From Verrucomicrobiia bacterium (GTDB lineage Bacteria > Verrucomicrobiota > Verrucomicrobiia > Opitutales > Cerasicoccaceae): a DNA stretch of 64,000 nucleotides. Location of the stretch: assembly GCA_030432235.1 (NCBI GenBank), contig JAUIHT010000001.1:496001-560000 (forward strand). Reading direction: 5' to 3'. The notes below the pieces were generated by a model, which made no database searches, was not told the origin of the DNA, and saw only the letters and a list, made by a program, of their open reading frames with translations. The stretch's first letter is position 1. Every line of letters starts with the position of its first letter. The translations under genes were made by a program, and so were the position numbers. Below, piece by piece: positions 8,178 through 17,685 of the stretch.

Positions 8178-9050
8178 ATGGAACTCATCGACGGCAATGC
8201 CATTTCGCGCGCTATCCTGGACGAAATCAAGGCCGAGGTCGCTGCCCTGAGCGGGCCGCCGCCCTCCGTGACCTTCGTACGCGTGGGGGAGGACCCAGCC
8301 TCGGTTTTCTACGTGGGCAAAAAACAGAAGGTGGCTGCGGAGCTCGGTATCGAGAGCCGCTTGCAGACCTTCCCCGAGAGCGTCACGCGCGAGGAGCTGC
8401 TGGGCTTCATCGACCAGTTAAACGCCGATCCGGGCGTGCACGGCATCCTGGTGCAGGCCCCGCTGCCGGATCACATCAGCGAGCGGGAAGTTTTTAATCG
8501 CGTGCATCCGGATAAGGATGTCGATGGCTTCAACGCCACCAATGTGGGTCGGCTTTGCCAGGAGGACCCCTCGGCCTTCGTCTCCTGCACGCCCGCGGGC
8601 ATCATCGAGTTGCTCCAACGCAGCGGGGTGGAGACCTCCGGCAAGAACGCTGTGGTGGTGGGCCGCAGCCTTATCGTGGGCAAGCCCGCCGCCCTGCTGC
8701 TGGTCATGAAGGCAGCCACCGGCAATGCCACCGTGACCATTGCCCATTCCCGCACGGACGACTTGGCCGCCGTATGCCGTCAGGCTGACATCCTCGTGGC
8801 TGCCATCGGCAGGGCCGGTCTCATTACTGCCGATATGGTCAAGGAAGGTGCAGTCGTCATCGACGTGGGTATCAACCGTGTCGACGACGCCACCAAGAAG
8901 AAGGGCTATCGCATCGTCGGCGACGTCGACTTTGACGCTGTCGCGCCCAAATGCCGCGCCATCACCCCGGTACCCGGCGGTGTCGGACCGATGACGGTCG
9001 CGATGCTGATGAAAAACACCCTGTCGGCCTACAAGCGGCAGCAGGCCTAG
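8178..9050 (+). CDS. folD: Bifunctional methylenetetrahydrofolate dehydrogenase/cyclohydrolase
   Basis: FolD oxidises 5,10-methylene-THF with NADP and hydrolyses the methenyl form to 10-formyl-THF, feeding purine and formyl-Met synthesis. The catalytic-lysine motif [26 protein letters not shown], the Rossmann motif [13 protein letters not shown] and the closing [16 protein letters not shown] are all present. The 290-residue length is normal. ATG at 8178 was chosen because [10 protein letters not shown] is the usual N terminus. It stands alone between the toxin-antitoxin pair and the RDD gene. Confidence 0.95.
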   Translation: MELIDGNAISRAILDEIKAEVAALSGPPPSVTFVRVGEDPASVFYVGKKQKVAAELGIESRLQTFPESVTREELLGFIDQLNADPGVHGILVQAPLPDHISEREVFNRVHPDKDVDGFNATNVGRLCQEDPSAFVSCTPAGIIELLQRSGVETSGKNAVVVGRSLIVGKPAALLLVMKAATGNATVTIAHSRTDDLAAVCRQADILVAAIGRAGLITADMVKEGAVVIDVGINRVDDATKKKGYRIVGDVDFDAVAPKCRAITPVPGGVGPMTVAMLMKNTLSAYKRQQA

Positions 9051-9062
9051 CCCCGTTTCCCA

Positions 9063-9683
9063 TTGAGCGAGCCCACTCCGCCGCCCCTGCCGTCGCGTTT
9101 GCCTCCCTTGGGCCCGCCTATCCCCTTGGCGGGGATGGGGCAGCGCCTCCTGGCTTTCGCCATGGATGTCATTCTGGTGGGCTTGTTTGCGAGTTTCCTG
9201 TTGGTGAAAATTCTCCTGCCTCGTGAGCAGCCGGAGGGGATGGAGCTGATTGTCCAGGCTTATCGGGAATACCAGACCATGGCCGAGGAAGCCCTCGCCG
9301 CCGGCGAGCCCATCCCGGACCCGCCCAAAGAGTGGGCCGAGGACGATGCCGTTTTCGATTTGGTGACTTACTGTCAGCAGACTCTTTTGCTGCTCTATTT
9401 TCTGTATTTTGGTGGCTGTGAATGGCTTATGCGTGGCAGTTCCCTCGGTAAGCGCACTTTTAGGCTGCGTAGCGCCTCCATCGGCAGCGCCTTGCCACCG
9501 ACGCCACTGCAGGGGCTGTTGCGTGGGGCCGCCAAGTCCTTCGCGCTGTTTGCCTCACCGCCTTTCACCTGGGTCATCCTGATTATCGCTCTTTTCATGT
9601 CTGGCCGTCGGGGAGCACACGATTTGCTGGCGCGAACTGTGGTTGTGCAGGAAAATCCCTCAGAAGAGGTAACTAAGGCTTAA
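9063..9683 (+). CDS. RDD-family membrane protein
   Basis: A 206-residue integral membrane protein with the RDD pattern: a Pro-rich cytoplasmic N terminus, then AFAMDVILVGLFASFLLVKIL with the membrane Asp, a soluble insert, a second hydrophobic helix (TLLLLYFLYFGGCEWLMRG), the SLGKRTFRLR segment and a third helix near 170-190. RDD proteins are poorly characterised; some are linked to ion or osmotic responses. The start is TTG at 9063, 12 bases after folD; an internal ATG at 9135 is possible. Confidence 0.75.
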   Translation: MSEPTPPPLPSRLPPLGPPIPLAGMGQRLLAFAMDVILVGLFASFLLVKILLPREQPEGMELIVQAYREYQTMAEEALAAGEPIPDPPKEWAEDDAVFDLVTYCQQTLLLLYFLYFGGCEWLMRGSSLGKRTFRLRSASIGSALPPTPLQGLLRGAAKSFALFASPPFTWVILIIALFMSGRRGAHDLLARTVVVQENPSEEVTKA

Positions 9684-9772
9684 TTTTCACCTTGCCCGCC
9701 CGAGTCTATATTACATAGCCTAACTACTTTTAGAAACGGCTTACAGAACCTTCTTTTTCACGATATTTCGCC
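9684..9772. other. Intergenic region, no clear element
   Basis: These 89 bases between the RDD gene and the REC-kinase gene are AT-rich and must hold the promoter of the latter, since the previous gene ends without a visible terminator. TATATT and GATATT occur, but no convincing -35 partner was found at the right distance. Confidence 0.4.
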
Positions 9773-10936
9773 GTGAGTGTAAAGCGTCCCGCCAGTATCC
9801 TCGTCGTTGACGACCAACCTATCAATATCAAGCTGCTTCAGCGAAAGCTTGAGCGCGAGGGTTACGAGGTATTGACAGCCTACAACGGCATCGAATGCCT
9901 TGAGTCGGTCGCCATGCGCAAGCCCGACCTCATCCTGCTGGATGTCATGATGCCCGAGATGGATGGCATCGAGACTTGTGCCAAGCTCAAGGAGAACGAA
10001 GACACCGAAGCCATTCCGATTATTTTCATCACCGCCAAGTCCTCCAAGGAGGGCAAGCTTGAGGGCCTGGGCGTCGGCGCGGTGGATTACATCACTAAGC
10101 CCATCGATCTGGAGGAAACGCTTGCCCGGGTAAAAACCCAGTTGCGCTTCCAGGAGATCAACCGCGAAAACCTCGACCTGCAGATGCGTCTGGCCGAGTC
10201 CCGCAAGACCGCCGCCATCGGCGCGATCACGCAGGGCATTGCCCACAATCTGAACAACCTCCTCGGCGTGGTCGTCGGTTACCTTGATTTGCTCAAGAAT
10301 GGCTTCGACAGCCCGGACATGGTCAAGCGCAGCGTCTCGCTGATGGACCAGGCCATCCAGCGCATGGTCAATATCATCCGCCAGCTCAGTACCATCGCGA
10401 CCAACGAGAAGGTCCAGCTGCTCGACGTGTCCCTGCCGGAATTGTTGGAGAGCACGGTAGAGCGTTTCAAGAGCGAGTACGGCGTCGATACCTCTATTAC
10501 GGTCAAGAACGACACGCCGCCCGGCTATACCATTCCGGCCAACGTCGAAGTCTTTGAAAGCCTCATCGGCAAGCTGCTCATCAACGCCTGGGAGGCTTAT
10601 CCCAAGAATGAGCCGGCGGAGAACCGCGAGGTCTGGATCGAGGCAAGCGTTCAGGAAGCCAGTGACAACGAATACCGCCTGGTCATTAATGTACACGATG
10701 ACGGCGCGGGCATTGACGACACCGTGCAGGATCATCTTTTCGAGCCTTTTATCACCACCAAGACCTCTGTCGGTCGTGGCCTGGGCCTGACTATGGCCCG
10801 GCACACCGCGCGCAATCTCCATGGCGAGCTGAACATCGCCAACAAACCCGACGGCGGTGCGGTTGCCACGTTCAGCTATCCCGTGCCGACTGCGCCCATG
10901 CCGGCGTCTGCGGGTATTGCCAGCCCTGAGGCATGA
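9773..10936 (+). CDS. Response regulator fused to a histidine-kinase core
   Basis: A 387-residue cytoplasmic protein with reversed two-component order. An N-terminal receiver domain comes first (VVDDQPINIK, phospho-acceptor Asp in LILLDVMMPEMDG, Lys in ITKPID). A dimerisation helix with the H-box GIAHNLNNLLGVV follows, then an ATPase domain (N-box LINAWEAY, G1 DDGAGID, G2 GRGLGLTMARHTA). It has no membrane segment or sensor domain, so its input is probably a phosphoryl group or a protein partner. The start is GTG 9773. Its stop overlaps the proC start by four bases, suggesting one transcript, though a functional link to proline is not obvious. Confidence 0.85.
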   Translation: MSVKRPASILVVDDQPINIKLLQRKLEREGYEVLTAYNGIECLESVAMRKPDLILLDVMMPEMDGIETCAKLKENEDTEAIPIIFITAKSSKEGKLEGLGVGAVDYITKPIDLEETLARVKTQLRFQEINRENLDLQMRLAESRKTAAIGAITQGIAHNLNNLLGVVVGYLDLLKNGFDSPDMVKRSVSLMDQAIQRMVNIIRQLSTIATNEKVQLLDVSLPELLESTVERFKSEYGVDTSITVKNDTPPGYTIPANVEVFESLIGKLLINAWEAYPKNEPAENREVWIEASVQEASDNEYRLVINVHDDGAGIDDTVQDHLFEPFITTKTSVGRGLGLTMARHTARNLHGELNIANKPDGGAVATFSYPVPTAPMPASAGIASPEA

Positions 10937-11736
10937 GGGGCATCGCCTTCATCGGAGCGGGGCGCATGGCCTCCGCCATGGTGGCGGGCCTGTTGCGTGA
11001 CGCTGTTTATCCGGCCGACGAAATTGCCTGTACCTGCGGAGAGGATCCCACCGGGCCCGAGCTGGCCCAGCGTACCGGTATTACCTACGAGCCCTCCGTG
11101 CAGGCGCTCATCGAGCGGGCCGAAACGATAGTGCTGGCCTGCAAGCCACAGCAGTTCGCCGCGCTCGATCCCGCTTTAGCGGAGTACTCCAAGGGGCGCT
11201 TGATCGTATCCATCCTGGCGGGCACACCGTTGGCGCGTTTGGCGGTGAAATTTCCCTACGCCCGCAATATTGTACGGGCCATGCCCAACACCCCCGGTCA
11301 GATCGGCCAGGGCGTGACTGGCTATGCCTCCCGTGATCCCCTGACGTCGGAGGACGATGCGTTGGCCAACCGTATCCTCGGTTCGCTTGGCCTCGTCGTG
11401 GCGCTGTCGGAGGACAAGCTCGATGCCGTGACGGCGGTCAGTGGCAGCGGCCCGGCCTACGTTTTTGAATTCACCGCCGCTCTGCGTGAAGCCGCCGAAC
11501 AGGCCGGCCTTCCGCCTGATGTCGCCGACATTCTGGCCAAGGAGACGGTGGTCGGCTCGGCCCTGCTCATGCGCGAGTCCGGCACCGACCCGGTGGAGCT
11601 GCGCAAAGCCGTAACTTCCCCCGGCGGTACGACCCAGGCCGCGCTGGAGTCCTTGGAGGCTGACGGTTTCCGCGCCATCGTCGACCGCGCGGTCCTGGCC
11701 GCGACCCGGCGTTCGGTGGAGTTGGCCAAGGCTTGA
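10933..11736 (+). CDS. proC: Pyrroline-5-carboxylate reductase
   Basis: ProC reduces 1-pyrroline-5-carboxylate to proline with NAD(P)H, the last step of proline synthesis. The N-terminal Rossmann motif FIGAGRMASAMVAGLL, CKPQQF, RAMPNTPGQIGQGVTGY and the C-terminal signature SGSGPAYVFEF...TSPGGTTQAALESLE are diagnostic. The 267-residue length is normal. It overlaps the REC-kinase gene by ATGA and precedes hldD by 37 bases. Confidence 0.95.
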   Translation: MRGIAFIGAGRMASAMVAGLLRDAVYPADEIACTCGEDPTGPELAQRTGITYEPSVQALIERAETIVLACKPQQFAALDPALAEYSKGRLIVSILAGTPLARLAVKFPYARNIVRAMPNTPGQIGQGVTGYASRDPLTSEDDALANRILGSLGLVVALSEDKLDAVTAVSGSGPAYVFEFTAALREAAEQAGLPPDVADILAKETVVGSALLMRESGTDPVELRKAVTSPGGTTQAALESLEADGFRAIVDRAVLAATRRSVELAKA

Positions 11737-11773
11737 TCTTTGCCCCGCAAGGCTATTTTCTGGTCGGTTTACG

Positions 11774-12763
11774 ATGGTATTGGACAAGAAGATACTCGTT
11801 ACCGGAGGCGCCGGCTTTATCGGGAGCGCGCTGGTTTGGGCGCTCAATCAGCGCGGGCTGGACAACATCCTCATCACCGACGTGCTCGGCTCGGATGAGA
11901 AGTGGCGCAACCTCGTGCCACTGAAGTTCGATGACTATCTGGAGGCCGACCTCCTGCCAGGCGCCCTGAAGAACCTGTCCGGTGAGATATCCGCCGTCTT
12001 CCATTTAGGCGCCTGCTCAGCCACGACGGAGCGGGACTGCCGCTACCTGATCGAGAACAATTACGAGTATACCAAGACGCTCGCGTCCTGGTCGCTGGGG
12101 CAGGGGGCGCGCTTCGTTTACGCATCCTCCGCCGCCACCTACGGTGATGGTGCCCAAGGCATGGATGATCGCCTGGAAGACCTGCACAGCTTGCGGCCGC
12201 TCAACATGTACGGCTACTCCAAGCACCTGTTCGACCTCTACGCAAAGCGTTACGGATTCCTTAAAGATATTGTTGGCCTCAAGTACTTCAATGTCTTCGG
12301 TCCTAACGAGGACCACAAAGGCGACATGCGTAGCGTTGTCCATAAGGCCTACGGACAGATCCGCGAGACCGGTCAGGTGAAGCTCTTCAAGAGCCATCAT
12401 CCTGACTATCGCGATGGCGAGCAGATGCGCGATTTCCTTTACGTGAAGGACGCCGTGGCCATGACCCTTCACTTGGCCGAAACGCCCGGTGTGGGCGGGC
12501 TCTTCAACCTCGGTTCGGGTAAGGCGCAGACCTGGCTGGACCTGGTGCGGCCCATCTTCGCTGCTCTCGAGCTGCCCGAGACCATTGAGTTTATCGACAT
12601 GCCGGAGGCCCTGCGCGGCAAGTACCAGTACTTTACCCAGGCCGACACCCATCACCTGAGTGAATCCGGCTTTGACGGATGCAAGTTCAGCCTCGCCGAA
12701 GCCGTCACCGACTACGTCAAAAATTACCTGACGGCGGACAAGCGCCTCGGGGATGAGGGGTGA
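11774..12763 (+). CDS. hldD: ADP-glyceromanno-heptose 6-epimerase
   Basis: HldD (RfaD) converts ADP-D-glycero- to ADP-L-glycero-beta-D-manno-heptose for the lipopolysaccharide core, which implies a Gram-negative envelope. It is an extended SDR with the NAD(P) motif TGGAGFIGSALVW, the substrate-region DEKWRNL, ASSAATYGDG and the catalytic YxxxK in MYGYSKHLFD, then KYFNVFGPNEDHKGDM, the usual HldD signature. The 329-residue length is normal. No other heptose genes are in the window. Confidence 0.93.
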   Translation: MVLDKKILVTGGAGFIGSALVWALNQRGLDNILITDVLGSDEKWRNLVPLKFDDYLEADLLPGALKNLSGEISAVFHLGACSATTERDCRYLIENNYEYTKTLASWSLGQGARFVYASSAATYGDGAQGMDDRLEDLHSLRPLNMYGYSKHLFDLYAKRYGFLKDIVGLKYFNVFGPNEDHKGDMRSVVHKAYGQIRETGQVKLFKSHHPDYRDGEQMRDFLYVKDAVAMTLHLAETPGVGGLFNLGSGKAQTWLDLVRPIFAALELPETIEFIDMPEALRGKYQYFTQADTHHLSESGFDGCKFSLAEAVTDYVKNYLTADKRLGDEG

Positions 12764-12778
12764 CGTTTCTGACCTCTC

Positions 12779-13183
12779 CTAAGCCTGGCCTGAGACGAGC
12801 AGTTCGGCGTCGTCGGGTTGGCCGTTGCGCTCCTTGAGGATGCGGCGGTTGCCGTCGGCCAGCACGAGAACCTTGGGCTGCCAGGTGGCGGCTTCTTCGG
12901 TGGTCATTTGGGCAAAGGCCATGATGACCAACAGGTCGCCCGGCTTACCCTTGTGGGCGGCCGCGCCATTGAGGGCAAAGGCGTGCGAGCCGGCGGGAGC
13001 CGGGATGGCGTAGGTCTCCAGACGCTCGCCGTTGGTGATGTTGCCGACCAGGATTTTCTCATTGGGCAGCAGCCCAATGCGCTCCATGTATGCGGCGTCA
13101 ATGGCCAAGCTGCCTTCGTAGTCTGCGCAGGCCTCGGTGACCTCCGCACGGAGGATTTTGCATTTGAGCAAATTGACTAACAT
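12779..13183 (-). CDS. panD: Aspartate 1-decarboxylase proenzyme
   Basis: PanD makes beta-alanine from aspartate for pantothenate and CoA. The proenzyme self-cleaves at Gly24-Ser25 to form the pyruvoyl group. From ATG 13183 the motif YEGSLAID places Gly at 24 and Ser at 25 exactly, which fixes the start and rejects the longer frame from 13228. [10 protein letters not shown] and [23 protein letters not shown] match the family. At 134 residues it is slightly longer than usual because of a short C-terminal tail. It is divergent from the phosphodiester glycosidase gene. Confidence 0.95.
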   Translation of the reverse strand: MLVNLLKCKILRAEVTEACADYEGSLAIDAAYMERIGLLPNEKILVGNITNGERLETYAIPAPAGSHAFALNGAAAHKGKPGDLLVIMAFAQMTTEEAATWQPKVLVLADGNRRILKERNGQPDDAELLVSGQA

Positions 13184-13207
13184 GGTATTGAGGATTTGTC
13201 CAAACCG

Positions 13208-14143
13208 ATGACTATGAAGCACTGTCACGTACCGTCAAACAGAAAGCGGTTTTGCCTGCTCTGGCTGGCGTGCCTGGCGGTGTTGTTTGCGTGGATTGCG
13301 CCAAGGCTCGCTGCGGATTCCCCCGCAGTGGCACAAGTGCCCGAGCGACCCGCACCGGATGATGAAAGACCTCTGCTGATGTGGTCGGCGCCGGGGTATG
13401 GGGGTGTGGATTTCCCGGTTCATGTGGCCCGGATTGCGGTGGGGCGACCGGATTTGGCAGTGGTTGCGGTGGCTCGTTCCGCTCCGGGCGATGCCAACAA
13501 GGCCCTGACGATGCTTCCGGTGGCCTTGGCGAAGGAAGGTGGCCTTTTGCTGGCGGTGAATGCCAACGCCTTCGACGAAGGTGGCGTCCTGGAAAAGCTG
13601 CTGGCGGAGCCAGGCCGGGCGGTTGGCTTGAGCGGGGTGGCCATCACCGGTGGGCATGTTTTCGAAGGCGCTTTTGATCGCTACGCTGCCAGCCTATGGG
13701 TGACTCCCGATGGCGGTATCGCTATCCGCATGCCCGATGAGGCCGAACCGCTGGACCTGCAGGGGGTGTCCAATGCGGTGACAGGTTTTCACCAATTGAT
13801 TCGGGGCGGGGAAATCCTCGACTGGGGCGCCCCGGTGGGGCCGAGTGCCGAGCGCATGGCGCGTAGCGCCGCGGGAGTATCCGCCGACGGACGATGGCTT
13901 TTTCTGGTGGTGACGGAGGGGCGCGGTGGCTTGTTTTCCAAGGAAGGATTTTCCGAGGCGGAGCTTGCGCGCCTGATGGCCGACCTGGGATGCGCGGAGG
14001 CGCTCATGCTCGATTGTGGCGGCTCATCCGCGTTGGTCGGGGACCTTGGAGAAGGGCTTCGCCTGCTCAACCGCCCGGAGAAAAACAAACCACGCCCGGT
14101 GCCTGTGCTTCTGGGCGTGCGGCTTACTGCGTCGGGCGACTGA
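13208..14143 (+). CDS. Phosphodiester glycosidase-family protein (NAGPA domain), exported
   Basis: A 311-residue protein with a signal anchor or signal peptide ([21 protein letters not shown]) and a NAGPA-type domain, the family that includes the enzyme uncovering mannose-6-phosphate and several bacterial envelope proteins. Visible family features are the substrate loop [29 protein letters not shown] and the closing [12 protein letters not shown]. The bacterial substrate is unknown; a wall or exopolysaccharide phosphodiester is plausible. ATG 13208 or 13214 could be the start. The last 20 bases overlap the convergent membrane-protein gene. Confidence 0.78.
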   Translation: MTMKHCHVPSNRKRFCLLWLACLAVLFAWIAPRLAADSPAVAQVPERPAPDDERPLLMWSAPGYGGVDFPVHVARIAVGRPDLAVVAVARSAPGDANKALTMLPVALAKEGGLLLAVNANAFDEGGVLEKLLAEPGRAVGLSGVAITGGHVFEGAFDRYAASLWVTPDGGIAIRMPDEAEPLDLQGVSNAVTGFHQLIRGGEILDWGAPVGPSAERMARSAAGVSADGRWLFLVVTEGRGGLFSKEGFSEAELARLMADLGCAEALMLDCGGSSALVGDLGEGLRLLNRPEKNKPRPVPVLLGVRLTASGD

Positions 14144-15137
14144 CGGAAAACCAGGAGGGCAGCACGTCTGGCACGAGATAAATTTCCTGATCTCCTACCA
14201 CGATGGCCACCACGGCGAACTCGCCGTCGGGGATGGAGAACTGGTCCGCGAGTTCGATAATTTGTTCGTGTACCACTTGGGATTCCATCACCTCGGGCAG
14301 GTCTGCGCCTTCGCCCTGTCGGAACTCATTCCAGGCTTGGAGAGCTGCGGCCCGGCCGCTGGTAGTGGCTCCCGTGCGGGGGGACAATTGGTTGAGGTAT
14401 GACCGCAACTGGCTCAGCCAGGCCAGATCGGCGGCATCGCGTGCCTTGTTAATGTCGTCCTGGTTGCGATTGGCGGTGTTATTTGGGTCGCGTTCCTTGA
14501 ACGCCTCGCCAGCTTCCTCCTGCAGAGATCGCAGAGCCGAGGGTTTGGGCGGATTACCGGCCTGTTCCAGCTTATCGTGAAAAGAGGACCACAGGCTGTG
14601 GCTCATGGAAAACACATTGGAGCTGCCAAACTCGCTTTCCAGCTTGTCGCGGGTGCCGAGCGTGTACCGGCCTGCCTTAGGGCGACTGAAGTAGATTGGA
14701 GCGGGGAACTTATCGAGGGCGTTGGCTTTGGGGGCCGGCTGGCTCTCGGCCGGGGAATTGATGACCTGGAGGAAAAGTTGCGACTGCCGGCTGGCACGCA
14801 TGATGTCCTCCTGGCTCAAGTTCGTGTAGTAGAGCAGGCGTGGTCGCTTTTGCAGCAGCTCGGTCAGGGAACTGATATCGCTGTCGACCTGGCGGGGTGG
14901 TTTCACCTCGACGATTTCTTCGGGGGCTTCGCGGCGGGCCTGGATCACCGTGTAGATCCAGTAGCCGAGTCCACACAGCAATACCAGGAGGAAGACCTGG
15001 ACGATGGGTGAGGTGCGGCGGCTGTCCGGCGGGGGTTGGTGATGCGCTTGATGCTGGGCTTCGCGGTTGGCGATTTCCTCGCGCACGGTATCGTCGACCT
15101 CGCGTTTTGGAGTAGGACCTAGGGGGTTGTTTTCCAT
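14124..15137 (-). CDS. Single-pass membrane protein of unknown function
   Basis: A 337-residue protein with a charged cytoplasmic N terminus of about 43 residues, one transmembrane helix (VQVFLLVLLCGLGYWIYTVI, about 46-65) and a large presumably periplasmic part rich in Gln, Asn and Ser with short helices. The C terminus (FSIPDGEFAVVAIVVGDQEIYLVPDVLPSWF) has a strand-rich look. I recognise no family. It follows the HtrA-like gene on the same strand by about 108 bases and may belong to the same envelope-stress operon, which is inference from position only. Confidence 0.65.
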   Translation of the reverse strand: MENNPLGPTPKREVDDTVREEIANREAQHQAHHQPPPDSRRTSPIVQVFLLVLLCGLGYWIYTVIQARREAPEEIVEVKPPRQVDSDISSLTELLQKRPRLLYYTNLSQEDIMRASRQSQLFLQVINSPAESQPAPKANALDKFPAPIYFSRPKAGRYTLGTRDKLESEFGSSNVFSMSHSLWSSFHDKLEQAGNPPKPSALRSLQEEAGEAFKERDPNNTANRNQDDINKARDAADLAWLSQLRSYLNQLSPRTGATTSGRAAALQAWNEFRQGEGADLPEVMESQVVHEQIIELADQFSIPDGEFAVVAIVVGDQEIYLVPDVLPSWFSVSRPTQ

Positions 15138-15245
15138 ACAGCGGAAAAGGGCTCCCTCCGTGATGGGCTAAAGTGCCGGTGGTGTGAAGCTTTAATATGG
15201 CGTGGGAGGCTTTTTAATAAAACCTTGTCCACTGCCAAACGCAGC

Positions 15246-16421
15246 TTATTCGCTCTCTGTTTTGACCTCCACCGGAGCAGAGGCATCCACAGGCGTTTCT
15301 TCGGCTTCTTCTGCAGCAGGTGTACTCTCGGCTGGCTCGACCGGCGCGGGTAGTGTTTCCGGCTCGGCTCCGACGCGTAATGGCCCGTCTTCGCCCTGCA
15401 TGGGCACTTGTACGCGTGCAGGCGGCATCGCGGAAATAGGTACTTCGCGGACCGTGGGCCTCATTTCCAGCTCCAGTTCCTTGTCGTCGCGTACGATTTG
15501 CACGGTGACGTATTCGTTGGGGCGGATGAAGAAGGAGGCGCTGCGCAAATCGTCGTCGGTGCGCACGGGGAAGTCTCCCACCTGCTTGAGGATGTCGCCT
15601 TTGAGGATGCCGGCCAAAGCGGCGGGGCTGCCTTCGCTGACTTCCTCGATCTCTACCCAGGGCCCGCTGGCCAGGCTGGAGGTCTGCCGTGCCTGGAAGC
15701 CGAAGTAGGCATAGGTTACCTTACCGGAGAAAAGGATGTCGTCGCGCACGCGCTGTACTGCCCGCGCGGGTAGAATCAGGCTGGAGCGAATTTCCGGCAG
15801 CGCCGCCACGATCATACCGACGAGGGAGCCGTTCAGGTCGAAGACGGGTGCTCCGCCTTCGCCGCCATCGTAGGGGATGTCTGAGCGCAGATAAACGGTG
15901 GGCAGGATGCGCTCGACATACTCGGTGTTCCAGCCGGAGACCATTCCGAGTGCGGGCCCGGGGTTCATGCCGAGCTCACAGGTGATGCCCAGCAGGAAGC
16001 TGCCTACAGCGGGCAGTTCCGGCCGTTCGGTGAAGCGTAGGAATTCGAAGTCCGACGGTAGCGTCAGAGCGCGGATGACGGAGATATTGGTCAGTGGATC
16101 GTGACCGACGGCTTCGCAGACGTAGGCGATGCCCTCGCGTTCGATCCAGATACGGTCGGCCCCGTAAACGACATTGGTATTGGTTAGGACGTGGCCTTCC
16201 TTACTGATGTAGAAGCCGGTGCCGACCAGCAGGACGTTCTTGGCCTCTTCGTTCTCGGTGTTGAAAGCCGAAATGACTTTGACCACGGCGCCCTTGTTCT
16301 CGTTGAAGACCGAGATGACGCGCTTTTGCAGGCTGTGAGCCGCTGCGCCCTCGGTTTGGGCAGGCAACGAACGCGCCGCCGTTAAGGCGGTAAGGACAGC
16401 CAGAAGCAGGGGAAGCCTCAT
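15246..16421 (-). CDS. HtrA-like PDZ protein lacking the catalytic triad (pseudoprotease)
   Basis: A 391-residue exported protein (signal peptide ending near LPAQ) with a chymotrypsin-like HtrA/Deg fold and one PDZ domain at about 230-320 (VEIEEVSEGSPAALAGILKGDILK), plus an acidic Glu/Pro tail. All three catalytic positions appear replaced. TNxHVV is TNTNVV (Asn83), DPxTDxxV is DPLTNISV (Asn112), and GNSGGP is GEGGAP (Gly189). It therefore probably binds rather than cuts unfolded peptides, as a sensor or chaperone. It sits 9 bases after the putative anti-sigma gene, the place where HtrA genes often occur in sigma-E operons. Confidence 0.85.
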   Translation of the reverse strand: MRLPLLLAVLTALTAARSLPAQTEGAAAHSLQKRVISVFNENKGAVVKVISAFNTENEEAKNVLLVGTGFYISKEGHVLTNTNVVYGADRIWIEREGIAYVCEAVGHDPLTNISVIRALTLPSDFEFLRFTERPELPAVGSFLLGITCELGMNPGPALGMVSGWNTEYVERILPTVYLRSDIPYDGGEGGAPVFDLNGSLVGMIVAALPEIRSSLILPARAVQRVRDDILFSGKVTYAYFGFQARQTSSLASGPWVEIEEVSEGSPAALAGILKGDILKQVGDFPVRTDDDLRSASFFIRPNEYVTVQIVRDDKELELEMRPTVREVPISAMPPARVQVPMQGEDGPLRVGAEPETLPAPVEPAESTPAAEEAEETPVDASAPVEVKTESE

Positions 16422-16430
16422 GGCGATAAA

Positions 16431-16964
16431 TCAGTAGATACCCGCCGCGTAACCGGTATGGGGAATAGCCGCGGCAATCGAACCACCTACGAACTGGACA
16501 TCCGGACGGTGAGCGGGGGTCATGGCACGGGAAGCGGGCACCTGGCGGTAGTTTTCCGTGGAAAAGGCCTCCTGAGAGGGAAGGGCGCTGACTACAAAGC
16601 TGGGCGAACCCACCGGCTGAGCCATGGCGGCCTCCTGCACTTGCGGGGTGACCACGGGGGTGGGCAAGGCGGCCACAGCCACTTGCGGGGCGGGTGTGGG
16701 TACCTTTAAAAGATCGTTGCTGACGGCCAGGCTCAGCGCGAAGGCGGCGGCGCCTGCCAGTGGCAGAGCGGCCTGCCAGCGGCCCAATACGGCCCAGAGG
16801 CTGCGGGTGCTCGGACGCTGCTTGACCAGGGTGCGGAGCGTTTTTTGGTGAAGCTCGCGGTCAAATTGCGCCCAGAAAGCCTCATCCGGCTGCTCGTGAC
16901 GCTTCAGGCGGAGCAGATCCTCCACCGTAACCGGTTGATCGTTATTTTGGTTTTCGTCAGGCAT
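16431..16964 (-). CDS. Putative anti-sigma factor, single-pass membrane protein
   Basis: A 177-residue protein. The N-terminal cytoplasmic part of about 60 residues contains EDLLRLKRHEQPDEAFWAQFDRELHQ, an amphipathic helical segment of the type anti-sigma factors use to clamp ECF sigma factors. One membrane helix follows (ALPLAGAAAFALSLAVS), then a Pro/Ala/Val-rich periplasmic tail. I infer the role from topology and from its place directly after the ECF sigma gene (22 bases) and before the HtrA-like gene; no named anti-sigma motif is certain. ATG at 16964 is preferred over the upstream TTG. Confidence 0.68.
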   Translation of the reverse strand: MPDENQNNDQPVTVEDLLRLKRHEQPDEAFWAQFDRELHQKTLRTLVKQRPSTRSLWAVLGRWQAALPLAGAAAFALSLAVSNDLLKVPTPAPQVAVAALPTPVVTPQVQEAAMAQPVGSPSFVVSALPSQEAFSTENYRQVPASRAMTPAHRPDVQFVGGSIAAAIPHTGYAAGIY

Positions 16965-16986
16965 ACTTGGCAAAGTTTATTAGCAG

Positions 16987-17619
16987 TTAGCGTTCCAGAT
17001 AGTCTCGTAAGCTGGCTTGCAGTTGCTGTTTGGCATAGTGGAGCCGGGAACGCACCGTCCCTACCGAGGTCTTCGTGATCTCGGCTATTTCCTGATGGCT
17101 CAACCCCTCTATTTCGAACAGTACCACAACGGTTCTATGTTTATGAGACAGTTTTTGGAGCGCCTCGTTCAATTTTTCCTGCAGCTCGCGCATGAAAGCG
17201 GGCTTTTCCGTCCGGCTCTTGGCTGCCAGCGCCTCGACTATGTCGCGGCTGGAAACCTCTTCGTCCAGGTTCTCCAGACTGAAGAAGCGGCGCACCCGGT
17301 TGCGCTTGAGATGTGAAATGGCGCCGTTGACTCCGATGCGGTACAGCCAGGTGAAGAAGCTGGACTTGCCTTTGAACTTGTTGATGGAGCGGAAGGCCTT
17401 GATGAAGGCTTCCTGGGTAAGGTCGTTGGCGTCCTCGCGATTGGAGGTCAAATTGTAGACGACGCTGTAGAGCCGCTCGCGGTATTTGAGGACGAGCTTA
17501 TCGTAAGCGGCGACGTCGCCGGCTTGCACCTGGCGCACGAGAGACATGTCCGTATCTTCCGATACGACACTATCGCCCGCAGTTGTGACGGGCCGGGTCA
17601 ATGCGCCGGTTTCAGCCAT
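16987..17619 (-). CDS. RNA polymerase ECF sigma factor (RpoE-like)
   Basis: A 210-residue group IV sigma-70 factor. Region 2 runs from DKLVLKYRERLYSVVYNLTSNREDANDLTQEAFIKAFRSINKFKG to FTWLYRIGVNGAISHLKR; region 4 includes LPHKHR-like LSHKHRTVVVLFEIEGLSHQE and the helix-turn-helix EIAEITKTSVGTVRSRLHYAKQQL. No region 1 or 3 is present. With the putative membrane anti-sigma factor and HtrA-like gene downstream it resembles a sigma-E envelope-stress operon. ATG 17619 (MAETGALTRP) was chosen; the frame extends ten residues further upstream. Confidence 0.9.
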   Translation of the reverse strand: MAETGALTRPVTTAGDSVVSEDTDMSLVRQVQAGDVAAYDKLVLKYRERLYSVVYNLTSNREDANDLTQEAFIKAFRSINKFKGKSSFFTWLYRIGVNGAISHLKRNRVRRFFSLENLDEEVSSRDIVEALAAKSRTEKPAFMRELQEKLNEALQKLSHKHRTVVVLFEIEGLSHQEIAEITKTSVGTVRSRLHYAKQQLQASLRDYLER

Positions 17620-17685
17620 TTGGATCAGTCTGCCTTTAATATCAGGCAAAAAGGGCCGGACTGCAACTCAAATTCATGGCCCGCA

